This document shows, piece by piece, positions 51,912 to 60,699 of a stretch of DNA of 64,000 bases. The stretch is from NCBI GenBank assembly GCA_025060455.1, contig JANXBY010000019.1:1-64000 (forward strand), in the 5' to 3' direction. The stretch comes from Armatimonadota bacterium (GTDB lineage Bacteria > Sysuimicrobiota > Sysuimicrobiia > Sysuimicrobiales > Sysuimicrobiaceae). How positions within the stretch are numbered: the stretch's first letter is position 1; the number at the start of each line of letters is the position of its first letter. The position numbers and the translations under genes were made by a program. Under the pieces are notes generated by a model. It was not told the DNA's origin. It saw nothing but the letters and a program-made list of their open reading frames with translations, and did no database searches.

Positions 51912-54431
51912 TCAGACGGGCAGCCGCTGGGCCGACGTGAGGATGTCGTGCCACGGGTCTCCCCGCTCCCGCAGGCGCGCCGGCACCGTCCGGGCGTTCC
52001 ACTGGAGCGGGTCAAAACCCCTCCGCAGCTCTTCCCATGTGACCGGGACGCTCACCGTGGCCTGCGGGGTGGGCCGCAGGCTGTAGGCCGCAGCCAGGGT
52101 CTTGCCCCGCACGTTCTGGTTGTAGTCCAGGAACACCTTGCCCACGCGGTCCCGCACGCGCCACGCCACGGTCAGCAGCTCCGGGTGGCGCCGGCTCAGC
52201 CACCCGCACACCGTCTTGGCGAACGCGTGCGTTTCCCGGTAGGTGTACTCCCGGCGCACCGGCACGAACACGTGCAGCCCCGTCTTGCCCGAGGTCTTCA
52301 CGTAAGCCCGCAGCCCCAGCCCCGCCAAAGCCTCCTCCAGCCACAGGGCCGCCTGTCGGGCCGCCTCGAACCCTCGGACGGAAAAGTCCGGATCGCTCTC
52401 CCGACCCCGGCGACGAAGCCCTTCCCCCTCGGGCACCAGGAACGGGTCCAGGTCGAACACGACGAAGTCCGGGTAGTTGAGGACGCTGCGTTCTACCGCC
52501 TGCTCCGACCCCGAGAACTCCGTGGAGGCCTCCACCCCCGGGATGGGCGTGACCCGGGAGAAGGCCGCGTGCACCTCCACGCAGCCCATCTGCACCAGCC
52601 ACAGGAGCGTGGCCTCGTCCTGGCAGACCACCATGGTCACGTCGCGGCGGCCCTGGTCCGACCACACGCGCACCGTGCGCACGAACTGGGGGGCGTCGGA
52701 GGCGTCCTTCTGGAAAAAGTCCGGCCCGTGGATCCCTTCCGGGAACCGGCGGAGGGTGAGGGGGCGGTCCTGGAGGTGGGGCAGGATCCAAGGGGCCACC
52801 GCCCTGTAGTACGCCACCACGTCGCCCTTGGTGAGGCCCGCCTCCGGGAAGTACACCTTGTCCACGTTGCTGAACGCAAAGGGCAGGGCGACCTCCGGTG
52901 CCCACACGTCTTCCGGGGTGCGATCCTCCCGGACCCGGACGAACACCGGAAACCGCAGCTTCCCGTCCGCGGTGCGACCCGCGTGCTCCACCTCCACCAC
53001 CACCTGCGGCCGTACCCACCGCACGGAATTCGGCACATCCTCGGCCTGCGGGAGGGGACTGGCCTCCACCTGAAGCGGCTCCAGCAGCGCCCGCAGGTGC
53101 CGCACCTCCTCGTCCCGGAACCCTCCACCCACCTGCCCCACGTGCACCAGGCGGCCGGAGGGGTCTCGCTGTGCCAGCACCAGCGCCCCGAAGGTGGCCT
53201 GCCGGTGGCCACGCCCGCGGGTGAACCCCACCACCACCGCTTCCTCTGTCTGCCGGGCTTTCACCTTCCGCCACCGGTCGCTGCGGACCCCGGGCAGGTA
53301 AGGGGAGTCCGCGCGCTTGGCCACCACGCCCTCCAACCCGTGCGCGCGGACCGCGGCAAACAGAGCCCTGCCTTCCCCCCGCACGACCTGCCCGCGCAGC
53401 AGTGGCACCTGCACCGGAATCCCCTCCAGTACCTGGCGACGCTCCTCGAAGGGCCTGGACCGCAGGTCGCGCCCGCCCCAGTACAGCACGTCGAACACCA
53501 CGTACCGGACCGGCAGCTCGCGCACCAGCCGATGTACCTCCGAGCTCGTCGTCCGGTGCATCCGCTGCGCCAGCCGGCCGAAGTCGGGGCGCCCCTGCTC
53601 GTCGGGCGCGATCACCTCGCCGTCCAGCACGCACGGGGGAAGGCGCGACAGGGCGTCCGCCACTTCCGGGTAACGGTCCTCCACGCGCCGCAGGGAACGG
53701 CTGAACAGCCGCACCGTGCCTTCGCGAACGAAGGCGAGGGCCCGCAGGCCGTCCCACTTGGGCTCGAAGTACCACCCAGGGTCGTCGAAGGGTTCGGGAG
53801 CGCTGGAAGCCAGCATGGGCGGAAAGGGCTCTGGGAACGGGTCTTCGGCTACCGCGCCGACGGGTGCAGGGTCCGCCCGCCGGATCCCCTCCACGGTCCG
53901 ACCGCTGAGTACCGACCGGGTGCCCGAGGGGTCGTAACCGGGCACCGCGTAGGCGTCCTGCGCTTTGAACAGCAGCCAGTCACGGCCTCCGTGCCGCCGG
54001 GTGCGCACCAGGTGGAACTCGCCCCGGAGCTTGTGGCCGTGGAGGACCAAGGTCATCTTGCCGCGCCGGAACGCCTCCGCGGGGTCGCCCTCGCGGCACT
54101 CGTACGTCCCGCGGTCCCACACCATCACCGTGCCTGCGCCGTAGTTTCCCGGGGGGATAACGCCCTCGAAGTCCGCGTACTCCAAAGGGTGATCCTCCAC
54201 CAGGACCGCGAGCCGTTTTACCGCAGGATCCAACGAGGGCCCCTTCGGCACCGCCCACGACCGCAGCACCCCTTCCATCTCGAGCCGGAAGTCCCAGTGC
54301 ACGGTGCGGGCGTGGTGCTCCTGGACCACGAACAGGCGTCCACTCTGTTCGGCCACGGTACCCCCTTCTGGTTCCGGGGTGCGTTCGAACCGGCGCTTCG
54401 TGCGGTACGCGCGGAGATTGAGGTGCGCCAC
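51912..54431 (-). CDS. ligD: ATP-dependent DNA ligase D (multifunctional NHEJ enzyme)
   Basis: An 839-residue end-joining enzyme with domains in the order phosphoesterase (about 30-165), ligase (about 205-505) and polymerase/primase (about 530-835). The 3'-phosphoesterase has FVVQEHHARTVHWDFRLEM and IPPGNYGAG. The ligase lysine is Lys225 in EPKWDGLR, with DGEVIAPD and EGVVAKR. The primase domain has KVYFPEAGLTKGDVVAYY and the metal motif FDLDP, then SGKTGLHVFVP. The order PE-Lig-Pol matches the Pseudomonas type rather than the mycobacterial Pol-PE-Lig. It starts at GTG 54431; TACACT ends 5 nt before it. Confidence 0.96.
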   Translation of the reverse strand: MAHLNLRAYRTKRRFERTPEPEGGTVAEQSGRLFVVQEHHARTVHWDFRLEMEGVLRSWAVPKGPSLDPAVKRLAVLVEDHPLEYADFEGVIPPGNYGAGTVMVWDRGTYECREGDPAEAFRRGKMTLVLHGHKLRGEFHLVRTRRHGGRDWLLFKAQDAYAVPGYDPSGTRSVLSGRTVEGIRRADPAPVGAVAEDPFPEPFPPMLASSAPEPFDDPGWYFEPKWDGLRALAFVREGTVRLFSRSLRRVEDRYPEVADALSRLPPCVLDGEVIAPDEQGRPDFGRLAQRMHRTTSSEVHRLVRELPVRYVVFDVLYWGGRDLRSRPFEERRQVLEGIPVQVPLLRGQVVRGEGRALFAAVRAHGLEGVVAKRADSPYLPGVRSDRWRKVKARQTEEAVVVGFTRGRGHRQATFGALVLAQRDPSGRLVHVGQVGGGFRDEEVRHLRALLEPLQVEASPLPQAEDVPNSVRWVRPQVVVEVEHAGRTADGKLRFPVFVRVREDRTPEDVWAPEVALPFAFSNVDKVYFPEAGLTKGDVVAYYRAVAPWILPHLQDRPLTLRRFPEGIHGPDFFQKDASDAPQFVRTVRVWSDQGRRDVTMVVCQDEATLLWLVQMGCVEVHAAFSRVTPIPGVEASTEFSGSEQAVERSVLNYPDFVVFDLDPFLVPEGEGLRRRGRESDPDFSVRGFEAARQAALWLEEALAGLGLRAYVKTSGKTGLHVFVPVRREYTYRETHAFAKTVCGWLSRRHPELLTVAWRVRDRVGKVFLDYNQNVRGKTLAAAYSLRPTPQATVSVPVTWEELRRGFDPLQWNARTVPARLRERGDPWHDILTSAQRLPV

Positions 54432-54436
54432 GGTTC

Positions 54437-54442
54437 AGTGTA
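54437..54442 (-). promoter_or_regulatory. -10 element of ligD, possibly leaderless
   Basis: TACACT on the minus strand ends 5 nt before GTG 54431, in the 42-bp gap after the VOC gene. There is no ribosome site in the gap. It would give ligD its own start inside the NHEJ operon. Confidence 0.4.
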
Positions 54443-54473
54443 GCCCTCGGGAGGGGCGCTGGGGGCCCGATCC

Positions 54474-55436
54474 TCAGCCGGGGCGCACCGGTTCCACGTC
54501 TGGCGGGTAGCGCAGCGGCGGGAGCTGCGACTCGATCCGTGCCCGGTACGGCTCCAGCCAGGGAGGCAGCACGAGGGAGGAGCCGAGCCGGTCCACCTCC
54601 TCGTCCACTGCGAACCCCGGACCGTCCGTGGCCAGCTCGAACAGCACGCCTCCCGGCTCGCGGAAGTACACGGACTTGAACCAGAACCGATCCACGGGGG
54701 GCGTGGGGTTTCTCCCCGCCCAGCTGACCCGCCGCCTCACCTGCGCCTGGTGTGCGTCGTCCCGCACCCGCCAGGCCAGGTGGTGCACGCCGCCCACGCC
54801 CCACCGTCCGGGTTCCCCCAAGGGGTCCTCCTGCACGTCCAGCCAGCAGCCCGAGCCTCCCGGCCCCGCGGCGAAGCGCACCCAGCTGCCCTCCTCCGCC
54901 ACCCGGCGGAAGCCCAGCACGTCCGTGAGGAACTGCTCCGTGGGTCCCAGAAAAGCCACCCGCACGGTGGCCGCGTGCAGCCCCCGCACCTGCCACGAGG
55001 CCGGAACCGGGCTTTCCTCCCACGGCACGAAGGGCCGGTCCTGGACCTCCACCAGCCGCAGGGGAAGGCCGTCGGGGTCAGCAGCCACGAGCGCGCGCTC
55101 TCCGAACCGCACCTCCTCCCCCCGCAGCGCCACGCCGAACCACCGAAGCCGCTCAGCCCAAAACCCCAGGCTTCCGTGGGGGACCGCCAGGGCCACCTCC
55201 ACCGCCAGTCCCACACCCTGCCGGGCAGGAGGTAGGTCCGGCCACGGGAAAAAGGTCAGGTCGGTCCCGGGGCTACCGTGCCCGTCCGCATAAAACAGGT
55301 GGTACGTGCCCGGGTCATCCTGGTTCACGCTGCGCTTCACCAGCCGAAGACCCAGGACGCCCGCGTAGAAGTCCACGTTGGCCTGCGGGTCCCGGGCGAT
55401 GCAGGTGATGTGGTGAAGCCCTCCGACCGCTTCCAC
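54474..55436 (-). CDS. Ring-cleaving extradiol dioxygenase-like VOC protein (MhqO type)
   Basis: A double-VOC-domain protein of 320 residues. It opens GLHHITCIARDPQANVDFYA and continues GLRLVKRSVNQDDPGTYHLF, DGHGSPGTDLTFFPWPD, then in the second half VGGVHHLAWRV and YFREPGGVLFELATDGPGF; the two His and the Glu are the usual Fe(II) ligands. MhqO/MhqA relatives act on hydroquinone-type compounds; no substrate is proven. GTG 55436 follows GGAGGGAGCG. It lies between DUF72 and ligD in the Ku operon, an uncommon place for this enzyme. Confidence 0.88.
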   Translation of the reverse strand: MEAVGGLHHITCIARDPQANVDFYAGVLGLRLVKRSVNQDDPGTYHLFYADGHGSPGTDLTFFPWPDLPPARQGVGLAVEVALAVPHGSLGFWAERLRWFGVALRGEEVRFGERALVAADPDGLPLRLVEVQDRPFVPWEESPVPASWQVRGLHAATVRVAFLGPTEQFLTDVLGFRRVAEEGSWVRFAAGPGGSGCWLDVQEDPLGEPGRWGVGGVHHLAWRVRDDAHQAQVRRRVSWAGRNPTPPVDRFWFKSVYFREPGGVLFELATDGPGFAVDEEVDRLGSSLVLPPWLEPYRARIESQLPPLRYPPDVEPVRPG

Positions 55437-55449
55437 CGCTCCCTCCCGT

Positions 55450-56199
55450 TCAGCAGGCCGGAGACGCTTCCCGCGCACACAGCTGCATCAGGGCACGCGC
55501 GAACTTGACCGCCTCCGGCCCCGTGTCGTGGGTGAAGTAACAGAACACCTGCGAGACCGGAGCCTCCCGCAGTCTCTGAGCCCACGCCAGCAACTCGTCG
55601 CGTCCGTATCGCAGGCGGTGCAGCCTCAGGTACCCGAAGGGAGCTGTCCACACCACGGGGTCGCAGCCCTCCTCGTCCTCCGCGGCGCACAGGGCCACCC
55701 GGTACCGCCGCAGCCGCTCATAGGTGTCCTCCTGGAACCACGAGGGGTGGCGGAACTCCAACGCCACCCGCGGGAAGGGCGGCAGGCTCGCCAGGAAGTC
55801 CTCCAGTAGCTCCGGGTCCCTCCGCAGGGACGGCGGGCACTGGAACAGCACCACCGCCAGGTGGCTCCCCAGCGCCTCCAGGCGTTCGGCGGTCCACCGC
55901 AGCTCGGAGTCCACCCGGTGCAGCCGCTTGAGGTGCGTGATGCGCCGGTGGGCCTTGACCGCGAACTGGAAGCCCGCGGGGGTCTGTTCCGCCCACGCCC
56001 GCAGGGTGGCTTCCGGGGGCATCCGGTAGAAGGTGGCGTTCACCTCCACCGTGGGCAACTGGGCGGCGTAGTACTGCAGGAACCTGTCCTCGGGTAGGTC
56101 CTGGGGGTAAAACCGCCCCCGCCACTCCGGGAAGGCAAACCCGGAAGTTCCCGCCAGCACCTGTGGCCGTGGGTCCACGTCTCTGGCCGCGCGGCTCAC
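55450..56199 (-). CDS. DUF72 (YecE-like) family protein
   Basis: A 249-residue predicted TIM-barrel protein of unknown function. Family marks are LAGTSGFAFPEWRGRFYP, VEVNATFYRMPPEATLRAWA, GFQFAVKAHRRITH, VVLFQCPPSLRRD and VALEFRHPSWF, ending with FTHDTGPEAVKFAR-type residues. GTG 56199 overlaps the Ku stop (GTGA), so it is the second gene of the NHEJ operon. A second DUF72 gene lies at 62520-63236 next to an endonuclease V homologue. The repeated neighbourhood hints at a nucleic-acid role; this is inference. Confidence 0.9.
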   Translation of the reverse strand: MSRAARDVDPRPQVLAGTSGFAFPEWRGRFYPQDLPEDRFLQYYAAQLPTVEVNATFYRMPPEATLRAWAEQTPAGFQFAVKAHRRITHLKRLHRVDSELRWTAERLEALGSHLAVVLFQCPPSLRRDPELLEDFLASLPPFPRVALEFRHPSWFQEDTYERLRRYRVALCAAEDEEGCDPVVWTAPFGYLRLHRLRYGRDELLAWAQRLREAPVSQVFCYFTHDTGPEAVKFARALMQLCAREASPAC

Positions 56200-57035
56200 T
56201 TGTGGCGTTCCCGCATGGCGGCCACCCGCTTGGGCGGCGGGGAGCCCTCCACCCGCCGGGCGCGCTGCTGCTTGGCCATCTCCAGGCTGCGGCGCAGCGC
56301 CTCCATGAGGTCCACCACCTTTTCCTCCGCGGGCGGCGCCGCCTGTGGGGGCGGGGCACCCTCCGCCTTCGCCCGGATCACCCGTAACAGGGCCTCCCGG
56401 TACTCGTCCCGGTACTCCCCTGGGTGGAACTCCATGGTCATCCCTTCCACCAGCTGCACCGCCATCTTGCGTTCGTTGGGGTGCACCTTGACCTCCAAGG
56501 GGAACTCCGGGAGGTCTGAAACCGCCCGGATCTCGTCCGGGTAGTACAGCACCTCCATGACCAAGGTGTCCCCGTACGGGCGCAAGGCCACCAGGTGTTC
56601 CTTCTCCCGCAACGCCACCTTGCCTACACCCACTCGCCCGGAGGACGCCAGGGCCTCCTGCAGGAGCTTGAACGCCTTCGCGCCACCCACGTCGGGCGCC
56701 AGGTAGTACGCCCGCTCGTAGTACAGGGGGTCGATGTCCTGCAGCTGCACGAATCCGAACAGGTCCACGGTGCCCTTCGTGGGCAGGGGCACGGACTGCA
56801 GGTCCTCGTCGGTGACCGGGACGAACCGTCCCTTCTCGTACTCGTACCCGCGCACCACCTCGTCCCACTCCACGTCCCGCCCGCAGCGGGGGCAGCGCCG
56901 CACCTGCTTGATGGGCGTCAGACAGGCCGCGTGCAGCTGCCGGAACCGAACGTCCTTGGCCTCCTGGGCCACGTACACCCGCACGGGGATCGTGACCAGG
57001 CCGAAGGCAATGTGCCCCTTCCAGATCGGACGCAT
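56196..57035 (-). CDS. ku: Bacterial Ku, DNA end-binding protein
   Basis: A 279-residue homodimeric ring protein that binds double-strand ends and recruits LigD. It begins MRPIWKGHIAFGLVTIPVRV, the family opening, and has CPRCGRDVEWDEVVRGYEYE, KGTVDLFGFV, AYYLAPD, LREKEHLVALRPYG, and HPNERKMAVQLVEGM. The C-terminal tail is basic (QQRARRVEG, KRVAAMRERHK), as used for DNA and LigD contacts. ATG 57035 is preferred because GGGGAG lies 6 nt upstream; GTG 57056 would add seven residues. Order: ku, DUF72, VOC, ligD. Confidence 0.96.
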   Translation of the reverse strand: MRPIWKGHIAFGLVTIPVRVYVAQEAKDVRFRQLHAACLTPIKQVRRCPRCGRDVEWDEVVRGYEYEKGRFVPVTDEDLQSVPLPTKGTVDLFGFVQLQDIDPLYYERAYYLAPDVGGAKAFKLLQEALASSGRVGVGKVALREKEHLVALRPYGDTLVMEVLYYPDEIRAVSDLPEFPLEVKVHPNERKMAVQLVEGMTMEFHPGEYRDEYREALLRVIRAKAEGAPPPQAAPPAEEKVVDLMEALRRSLEMAKQQRARRVEGSPPPKRVAAMRERHK

Positions 57036-57068
57036 GCGCAGCTCCCCGGCAGGCACCTACCCGCACGT

Positions 57069-58013
57069 CTATGGTACGTCCTGGCGTCCAGCCCGTCCGT
57101 ACTCCCGGAACCACGCCACCGTGCGGGCGATGCCCTCCTCGAGGGGCACGCGGGGCCGCCACCCGAGCACCTGTTCGGCCCGGGTGCAGTCCAGGGCGAT
57201 CCTTCGCACGTCACCCGGACGCGGGGGCCCGTAGCGGGGTTCCCCCTCGTACCCTGTGGCCTGACGCAGCAGGTCGAAGATCCGACGGGTGGAGGTCTCC
57301 ACCCCGGTGCCCACATTAAACACTCCCGCCGCGTCCGCCTCCAGGGCAAGCCGGTTGGCCCGTGCCACGTCCTCCACGTACACGTAGTCCCGCGTGTGGA
57401 GTCCGTCCCCGAAGATGACGGGCTGTCGGCCGTGCAGCATGGCCACGCAGAAGATGGCCACCACCCCCGCCTCACCGTACGGGTCCTGCCGCGGGCCGTA
57501 GACGTTGCCGTAGCGCAGGCTCACCCACCGGAGCCCGTGCAGGCGGCCGTACACGGCGAGGTGGTGCTCCGCGCACAGCTTGTGCACCCCGTACGGGCTC
57601 AAAGGACGCGCCGGGTGGTTCTCGGAAACCGGGACCACCTCCGGTTCGCCGTAGATGGCGCCCCCGGTGCTGGCGAACAACACCCGGCCCACCCCGTAGC
57701 GCACGCAGCACTCCAGCAACTGAAGGGTCCCCAGTACGTTCACCCGGGCGTCGTGCAGGGGGTCCCGGACGGAGACTGCCACCGAGGCTTGCGCGGCGTG
57801 GTGGCACACCACCTCCGGCCGCTCCTGCTGGAACACCTCCTCCAGCTGCGGGCTCGCCACGTCCACCCGGTAGAGGGGCACCCCCGGAGGCACGAACTGC
57901 GCACGCCCGCCCTCCAGGGTATCCACCACCGCCACCCGGTGGCCTGCCTGGCGCAACGCCGCCACCACATGCGACCCGATGAAACCCGCTCCGCCGGTCA
58001 CCAGGACCCGCAC
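57069..58013 (-). CDS. NAD-dependent sugar-nucleotide epimerase (GalE-like)
   Basis: A 314-residue extended short-chain dehydrogenase. It starts VLVTGGAGFIGSHVVAALRQ with the NAD GxxGxxG, has LFASTGGAIYGE, the catalytic YGVHK (Tyr-x3-Lys), SLRYGNVYGPRQDPYGEAGV, and FGDGLHTRDYVYVEDVA. These match UDP-glucose 4-epimerase and related enzymes; GlcNAc epimerase or a dTDP-sugar step are alternatives. GTG 58013 has GGGAGG 6 nt upstream. It lies 33 bp upstream of ku in the same direction, so the NHEJ operon may start here. Confidence 0.9.
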   Translation of the reverse strand: MRVLVTGGAGFIGSHVVAALRQAGHRVAVVDTLEGGRAQFVPPGVPLYRVDVASPQLEEVFQQERPEVVCHHAAQASVAVSVRDPLHDARVNVLGTLQLLECCVRYGVGRVLFASTGGAIYGEPEVVPVSENHPARPLSPYGVHKLCAEHHLAVYGRLHGLRWVSLRYGNVYGPRQDPYGEAGVVAIFCVAMLHGRQPVIFGDGLHTRDYVYVEDVARANRLALEADAAGVFNVGTGVETSTRRIFDLLRQATGYEGEPRYGPPRPGDVRRIALDCTRAEQVLGWRPRVPLEEGIARTVAWFREYGRAGRQDVP

Positions 58014-58103
58014 CGACGCCTCCCACGAGGACTCCCGCGTCCTCCGCCAGAATACTCTTTCAACCTTCGCGAAACCCGCGCGGCCTCCTGGGCAGCTGGC
58101 GGG

Positions 58104-58697
58104 GTGTCCGTGGACCGGGACGAGCACGCGTACGCGCTCTTCCGGCAGGCGCTGGTGGATGGCGATCCGGACGCCTGGCGGGAGCTGTACGCCCGCTACG
58201 AGAACCTGGTGGCCGCCTGGGTCCGGCGTCACCCCGGGTTCCTCCAGACCGGCGAGACGGTGGCCTACTTCGTCAACCGGGCTTTTGACCGCCTGTACAC
58301 CGCCGTGGGCCGGGAGAAGTTCGCACGGTTTCCCAACGCGGGCAGCCTCCTCCGCTACCTGAAGATGTGCGTGCACGCCGCCATCCTGGACGCCGTTCGG
58401 CAGCAAGAGCGACGTGCCTTCGAAGAGCCGTCCCGCGTCAGCGAAGCCGCGGACCCGGAGGCGGAAGCGGTGGCCAACCTGGAGCGGGAGGAGCTGTGGG
58501 CGGTGGTCCAGTCCGCGGTGCGGGACGAGCGGGAGCGGATCCTGGTGTACGAGTGCTTCGTGTGTGGCGCCACACCTCAGCAGCTGCACCGCCGCCACCC
58601 GCAGCTGTTCCCTTCCACCGAAGCGGTGTACCTGGCCAAAAGAAGCCTCCTCCAGCGGCTGCGCCGCCACCCGCGCATCCAGGCGCTCCATGGATAG
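58104..58697 (+). CDS. Sigma-70 family (ECF-like) RNA polymerase sigma factor
   Basis: A 197-residue sigma factor with region 2 (ALVDGDPDAWRELYARYENLVAAWV, then FVNRAFDRLY, RFPNAGSLLRYLKMCVHAAI with DAVR) and region 4 (RERILVYECFVCGATPQQLHRRHP, the HTH). Between them is a linker rich in Glu. It resembles the short sigma-70-like factors of chloroflexi and related lineages. No anti-sigma gene is adjacent. GTG 58104 and GTG 58110 are both possible. It is divergent from the epimerase. Confidence 0.85.
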   Translation: MSVDRDEHAYALFRQALVDGDPDAWRELYARYENLVAAWVRRHPGFLQTGETVAYFVNRAFDRLYTAVGREKFARFPNAGSLLRYLKMCVHAAILDAVRQQERRAFEEPSRVSEAADPEAEAVANLEREELWAVVQSAVRDERERILVYECFVCGATPQQLHRRHPQLFPSTEAVYLAKRSLLQRLRRHPRIQALHG

Positions 58698-58748
58698 AGG
58701 GGTAGGCCCCAGACCTGAAGCCGGGTTGTGAACCCCTTTGCGGCTGCC

Positions 58749-58783
58749 AAAAAGCCAGCGGCGGCCGCGAGGGCCGCCGCTGG
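58749..58783 (-). terminator. Rho-independent terminator
   Basis: A perfect 12-bp stem (CCAGCGGCGGCC / GGCCGCCGCTGG, 58755-58783) with loop GCGAG. On the minus strand it is followed by TTTTT (58753 to 58749), the classical form. It lies between two converging genes and ends the 125-residue coiled-coil gene; as a hairpin it may also slow the sigma-factor transcript, though without a U tract there. Confidence 0.85.
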
Positions 58784-58833
58784 TGGGGGGTGGGGCATCA
58801 CCCTCGGCCGGGGGAGCCGAGGGGTGGGGTGGC

Positions 58834-59211
58834 CTAGGTTTGGGCAACTGCGGGCTGCACGGCCGCCGGACGCGCCGGCGCCTCAGCCCGAGCCCGTGCG
58901 CGCTGCGCCCGCATCTGCTGGATATGTTCGTACAGCGCCACCAGCTTCAGCAGCCACGCGTTCTCCTGTAGCGCCCGTCGGTGGGCGTCCAGACCGTCCC
59001 GCGCCAACCGCTTGGCACCGTCCAGGACCGCCCGGTGCTCACCGCGGTACGCGGCGTGGGCGGAGGCGTACTGTGCCAACTCGTGGCGAACCCGGGCCCG
59101 GCGGCGGCGCTCGCCGTCCAGCACCCTCCGGTAGTCCCGTCGGTGGTCCTCCCGAGCCGCCACCATCTCCCTCCGGACCTCCCACAACGCTTCGCGGTGC
59201 ACGCGCAGCAT
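58834..59211 (-). CDS. Small helical, coiled-coil-like charged protein, function unknown
   Basis: A 125-residue protein made almost wholly of Arg, Glu, Ala, His and Leu in heptad-like spacing (LRVHREALWEVRREMVAARE, YRRVLDGERRRRARVRHELA), so it is probably a long helix or coiled coil. There is no signal peptide or membrane helix; the tail is Ala/Pro-rich. ATG 59211 has GGAGG 5 nt upstream, better than the TTG at 59280. A terminator follows it. The neighbouring sigma gene converges with it, so co-regulation is not implied. Confidence 0.7.
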   Translation of the reverse strand: MLRVHREALWEVRREMVAAREDHRRDYRRVLDGERRRRARVRHELAQYASAHAAYRGEHRAVLDGAKRLARDGLDAHRRALQENAWLLKLVALYEHIQQMRAQRARARAEAPARPAAVQPAVAQT

Positions 59212-59406
59212 CGCTTCCTCCAACAGCGGAGCCGGCTGCCCGACTCCCTCATCGGGTGCCGGCCCTGTTCCGCTCCACAAACGCCGACGCGGTCCCGGCG
59301 GCCTCCGTGTCCGCCGAGCACCGCGTCCGCTGTCATCGTACCATGGGTTGCCTGCACGTCAACCTTCTTGGGCTAGAACCTTTCGATGGAATGTCCGGGG
59401 TGCGTT

Positions 59407-60678
59407 CTATGGGTCTGGAAGGGCGCCGGCGGCGCACACCGCCCCGTACACGGACGCGGAGGGACGCGGCCGGCGGCGCTGCGACGCGGGGTCCACGGCG
59501 AACAGGCCGAACTTCATGCGCCAGCCCTCCGTCCACTCGAAGTTGTCCACCAACGACCAGTGGTAGTACCCGAGCACCGGAATACCCTCCTCCACCGCCC
59601 GGTGCACGCAGGCCAGGTGGTCCAGCAGGAACCGGGGCCGCCAGCGGTCCTCCGCGTCCGGGAGCCCGTTTTCCGTCACGTACACGGGCCTTCGGTAGCG
59701 CCGCCACGCCTCCCGCAACACCCGCAGCAACCCTTCGGGGTACAGCTCCCCGTAGCCGAAGTCGCTGGTGGGCGCTCCCGGAGTCGGCCGGTGCAACCCG
59801 AAGCCCAGGTGGGGTGCCCCCGGGCTGAACCGCACGCGGTCGCGCGTGTAGTAGTTGACGCCCACGAAGTCCAGGGTGGCCGCGCACTCCGGGATCCTCC
59901 CCAGCACCCACCGACCGCGCGCCCGGCCTCGCTGCAGGACGTCCAACCACGCCCAGTTGAACCACTCGCTGTGCCAGCGGGCTACCCACCGGTCCAGGGG
60001 GTTTTGGGGCCGGAGCGGGTCCATGGGACGCAGGTGGTGGGCGATCCCCACCCGCGCGTGGGGCTGCAACTCATGAACCGCGTGGTAGGCGGCCGCGTGG
60101 GCCCGCAGCAGGTGCCGGGCCGCCACCACGGCCCTGCGCAGGCTCCGCACGGCCGGCGGGTGTCGGCCCTGCAGGTAGCCCAGCACCACCACCAGGTTGG
60201 GCTCGTTGACTGTCACCCACACGTCCACCAGGTCTCCGAACCACTCCGCGCACCGCCGCGCGTGGGTGCGGAACCACTCCACCGCGTCGGGGTTCTCCCA
60301 CCCTCCCGCCTGAGCCACCCACAGGGGCAACGTGAAGTGGTGCAGCGTCACCATCGGTTCGAGGCCACGGTCCCTCAGTCCCAGCAGCATCTGGCGGTAG
60401 CGGCGCACCGCGGCCTCGTCCACCCTTCCCAGCTCGGGTTCCAGCCGGCTCCACTCCACCGACATGCGGTGGGCGGTGAGGTGGAGCGCCACCATGCGGT
60501 CGAAGTCCGCCTCGGCATGCCGCCACCAGTCGCACGCCCGGCCGGACCGGTGGCCGCCGTAAATGCGGCCCGGGTGTTGCTCGAAGGCCCACCAGTCGTT
60601 GTGGCGGTTGCAGCCCTCCACCTGGTGGGCGCTGGTGGCCGTGCCCCACCGGAAGCCCCTCGGGAAGCGCCGCGCCAC
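59407..60678 (-). CDS. Beta-glucosidase, glycoside hydrolase family 1
   Basis: A 423-residue TIM-barrel retaining glycosidase. It opens FPRGFRWGTATSAHQVEG, has RMSVEWSRLEP, HHFTLPLWV, the acid/base Glu in TVNEPN, FVGVNYYTRD, the nucleophile Glu in YVTENGLPD and the C-terminal YYHWSLVDNFEWTEGW. All are GH1 hallmarks. The enzyme likely splits beta-glucosides or beta-galactosides; no signal peptide is visible, so it is cytoplasmic. It lies 22 bp downstream of the PQQ dehydrogenase gene on the same strand. Confidence 0.95.
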   Translation of the reverse strand: MARRFPRGFRWGTATSAHQVEGCNRHNDWWAFEQHPGRIYGGHRSGRACDWWRHAEADFDRMVALHLTAHRMSVEWSRLEPELGRVDEAAVRRYRQMLLGLRDRGLEPMVTLHHFTLPLWVAQAGGWENPDAVEWFRTHARRCAEWFGDLVDVWVTVNEPNLVVVLGYLQGRHPPAVRSLRRAVVAARHLLRAHAAAYHAVHELQPHARVGIAHHLRPMDPLRPQNPLDRWVARWHSEWFNWAWLDVLQRGRARGRWVLGRIPECAATLDFVGVNYYTRDRVRFSPGAPHLGFGLHRPTPGAPTSDFGYGELYPEGLLRVLREAWRRYRRPVYVTENGLPDAEDRWRPRFLLDHLACVHRAVEEGIPVLGYYHWSLVDNFEWTEGWRMKFGLFAVDPASQRRRPRPSASVYGAVCAAGALPDP

Positions 60679-60699
60679 GGGGTGCGCCTTTGGCCGCGT

